The notes under the pieces: model-generated
The model's input: the letters and a program-made list of their open reading frames with translations, nothing else
Database searches by the model: none
Told to the model about the DNA's origin: nothing
Translations under genes and position numbers: made by a program
Assembly: GCA_028293305.1 (NCBI GenBank)
Contig: JAQGPD010000595.1
Location: forward strand, 1-24,595
Source of the DNA: Verrucomicrobiales bacterium
Lineage (GTDB): Bacteria > Verrucomicrobiota > Verrucomicrobiia > Verrucomicrobiales > V1-33
Reading direction: 5' to 3'
DNA length: 24,595 nt
Shown: piece after piece, positions 23,143 to 24,595 of the stretch
Position numbering within the stretch: the first letter of the stretch is position 1
Layout: every line of letters starts with the position of its first letter

Positions 23143-24585
23143 TCAGCAGGCGTTGTCGCGTTTGAAGAAGGTCAGGACCATGATTTGGAAATCCCAGAGG
23201 AAGCGCCAGTTTTCGATGTAATAGAGGTCGCACTTGATGCGCTCCACGAGGTCGGTGTCGCCGCGCAGTCCGTTGATCTGGGCCCAGCCGGTGATGCCGG
23301 GTTTCACGCTGTGGCGGGCGTTGTAGTGAGGGATTTCCTCCTTGAAATCGTGGATGAGTTCCGGGCGTTCCGGGCGGGGTCCGACGAGGCTCATCTCGCC
23401 TTTCACGACGTTCCAAAACTGGGGGATTTCGTCGATGTTCCACTTCCGCATGAAGGCGCCGACCTTGAGCACGCGGGGGTCGCCTTTGACGGTCCAGCCC
23501 ACGCCGTTTTTCTCGCTGTCGAGGCGCATGGAGCGGATTTTCCAGATGTGGAAGAGCTTGCCGTCCCGGCCGACGCGGACCTGCCGGTAGAAGATAGGGC
23601 CTTTGCTTTCCAGCCAGACGAGGAGGCCGAAAAAGGATAGGACGGGCACGGCCATCATGAGTCCGAAACCGCCGCCGATGACGTCCACGAGGCGTTTGAC
23701 GTATTGATTGAAAGTGGAATGCAGCGGCAGATGGCTCACGCCGAGCACCGGCACGCCGTTCATGGATTCCAGGTGCAGGCCGCTGAGGAGAATCTGGAAG
23801 CAGTTGGGGACAATTTTGAAATCGGCCATTTCCTTCTCACAAATCACCGCCAGATCCGTCAGCTCGCGGCGGCTGAGATTCAGGTCGGAAACGAGCAGGG
23901 CATCGATGTCATGTAGTTGGATGAGATCGCGGGTTTCGTGATAGTGGCCCAGGATGGGGATGCGTTCGGAGGGGGCGCGCTCGCCCCAGCCGAGGGGGGG
24001 CTTGACGGCGCCGGCGATTTCGTAAGGGCAGCGGGAACCCCGGCTGAGAAGGTCCACCATGCGTTCGGATTCGCTGGTCCAGCCGATGATGAGCACGCGC
24101 TCGCGGAGGCGGCGGGCGACGGATTCCTGCCAGAGGTAGCGGTTGAAAAAGACGCGCCAGGTGAGCAGGCCGATGGTGCTCAATCCGAAGCCGAAGAGCG
24201 TGTAGAGGCGGGAAATGCCGGGCTGGAATTTCAGCACCAGGGAGATGCCCATGAAGGCCAGGATCCAGACGCCGGTGGACTTCACGATGGAGCCGGCGAG
24301 GCTGCAAAAGGATAGGAGACGCGCGGGATGATAGGTCCGGAAATTCACCAGCAGCGCCATCATCAGCGTGACGCCCAGCGCGATCTGGCCCAAATAGGAT
24401 TCGAGGGTCACTTTTTCGTCCGCCTTGATCCACACGCTGACGGAACTGACAAAACGCACCCAATACGCCAGGAACAACATGGCGGCGACGACCGAGGCAT
24501 CTCCCAGAAAGCTGACCACCACGAGACGTGAGGAAAAGGCGCGGCGATCCACCCGGCGGGTTTCCGTGCCGCGGGCGGGGACCAC
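23143..24585 (-). CDS. Polyprenyl-phosphate sugar-1-phosphate transferase (WcaJ-like)
   Basis: This 480-residue inner-membrane enzyme would move a sugar-1-phosphate from a nucleotide sugar to undecaprenyl phosphate, the first step of lipid-linked exopolysaccharide or capsule synthesis. The N-terminal half has several hydrophobic segments (starting near residue 22) and a nucleotide-binding-like middle domain (RVLIIGWTSESERMVDLL, about 165-182). The C-terminal bacterial sugar transferase domain begins at KRLVDVIGGG (near 288) and has FHIWKIRSMR, the DE pair Asp385-Glu386 in NIDEIPQFWN, SLVGPRPERPEL and KPGITGWAQINGLRGDT. The sugar is probably glucose or galactose, but this cannot be read directly. 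The GTG at 24585 is the first start in the window; the frame is open to the right edge, so the true start may lie outside. It converges on the pel block. No CCTGACA copy lies within. Confidence 0.9.
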   Translation of the reverse strand: MVPARGTETRRVDRRAFSSRLVVVSFLGDASVVAAMLFLAYWVRFVSSVSVWIKADEKVTLESYLGQIALGVTLMMALLVNFRTYHPARLLSFCSLAGSIVKSTGVWILAFMGISLVLKFQPGISRLYTLFGFGLSTIGLLTWRVFFNRYLWQESVARRLRERVLIIGWTSESERMVDLLSRGSRCPYEIAGAVKPPLGWGERAPSERIPILGHYHETRDLIQLHDIDALLVSDLNLSRRELTDLAVICEKEMADFKIVPNCFQILLSGLHLESMNGVPVLGVSHLPLHSTFNQYVKRLVDVIGGGFGLMMAVPVLSFFGLLVWLESKGPIFYRQVRVGRDGKLFHIWKIRSMRLDSEKNGVGWTVKGDPRVLKVGAFMRKWNIDEIPQFWNVVKGEMSLVGPRPERPELIHDFKEEIPHYNARHSVKPGITGWAQINGLRGDTDLVERIKCDLYYIENWRFLWDFQIMVLTFFKRDNAC

Positions 24586-24595
24586 GGCGGGGGGA

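Noticed and set aside
1..24595. Strong scarcity of CTAG (about four copies)
   Set aside because: CTAG avoidance is widespread in bacteria and not specific to this window.

Overview
The window looks like a chromosomal stretch of a GC-rich member of the Planctomycetota-Verrucomicrobiota group, most likely a verrucomicrobium. This is an inference from gene content: a passenger-like protein with autotransporter-associated beta-strand repeats, a giant lamin-tail/CotH protein, an fGly sulfatase, the paired PSCyt1/DUF1549/DUF1553 and DUF1501 proteins, and a DxDxDG-type C-terminal module shared by the two large secreted proteins. Start codons almost never have a Shine-Dalgarno sequence. No rRNA, tRNA, CRISPR array or insertion sequence was seen.

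Layout: (1) 1-485, minus strand, the N-terminal part of an exported SGNH/GDSL hydrolase running off the left edge. (2) 486-817, a divergent intergenic region. (3) 818-16712, plus strand, a run of exported proteins: a beta-strand-repeat protein, a 1.8-kb-residue LTD/LamG/CHB_HEX/CotH protein, a sulfatase, a c-type-cytochrome-domain PSCyt1/DUF1549/DUF1553 protein and a Tat-exported DUF1501 protein. (4) 16805-22206, plus strand, a compact pelDEFG block, the inner-membrane and cytoplasmic half of Pel exopolysaccharide synthesis, followed at 22239-23120 by an M14/AstE-like zinc deacylase. No pelA, pelB or pelC is present. (5) 23143-24585, minus strand, a polyprenyl-phosphate sugar-phosphate transferase that converges on the pel block.

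Likely joint roles: the left two thirds encode surface or periplasmic proteins that could bind and break down sulfated polysaccharide. The right third builds exopolysaccharide under probable c-di-GMP control, since PelD keeps an RxxD site. The glycosyl-1-phosphate transferase suggests a second, lipid-linked polysaccharide locus to the right.

The strongest unexplained signal is the heptamer CCTGACA/TGTCAGG. By eye it occurs 47 times (32 plus, 15 minus), about 1.9 per kb and roughly fifteen times the number expected from base composition. It occurs in several reading frames, in both orientations and in intergenic gaps, often using otherwise uncommon codons. This points to selection on the DNA word itself, such as an uptake-signal, Chi-like or chromosome-organising motif.
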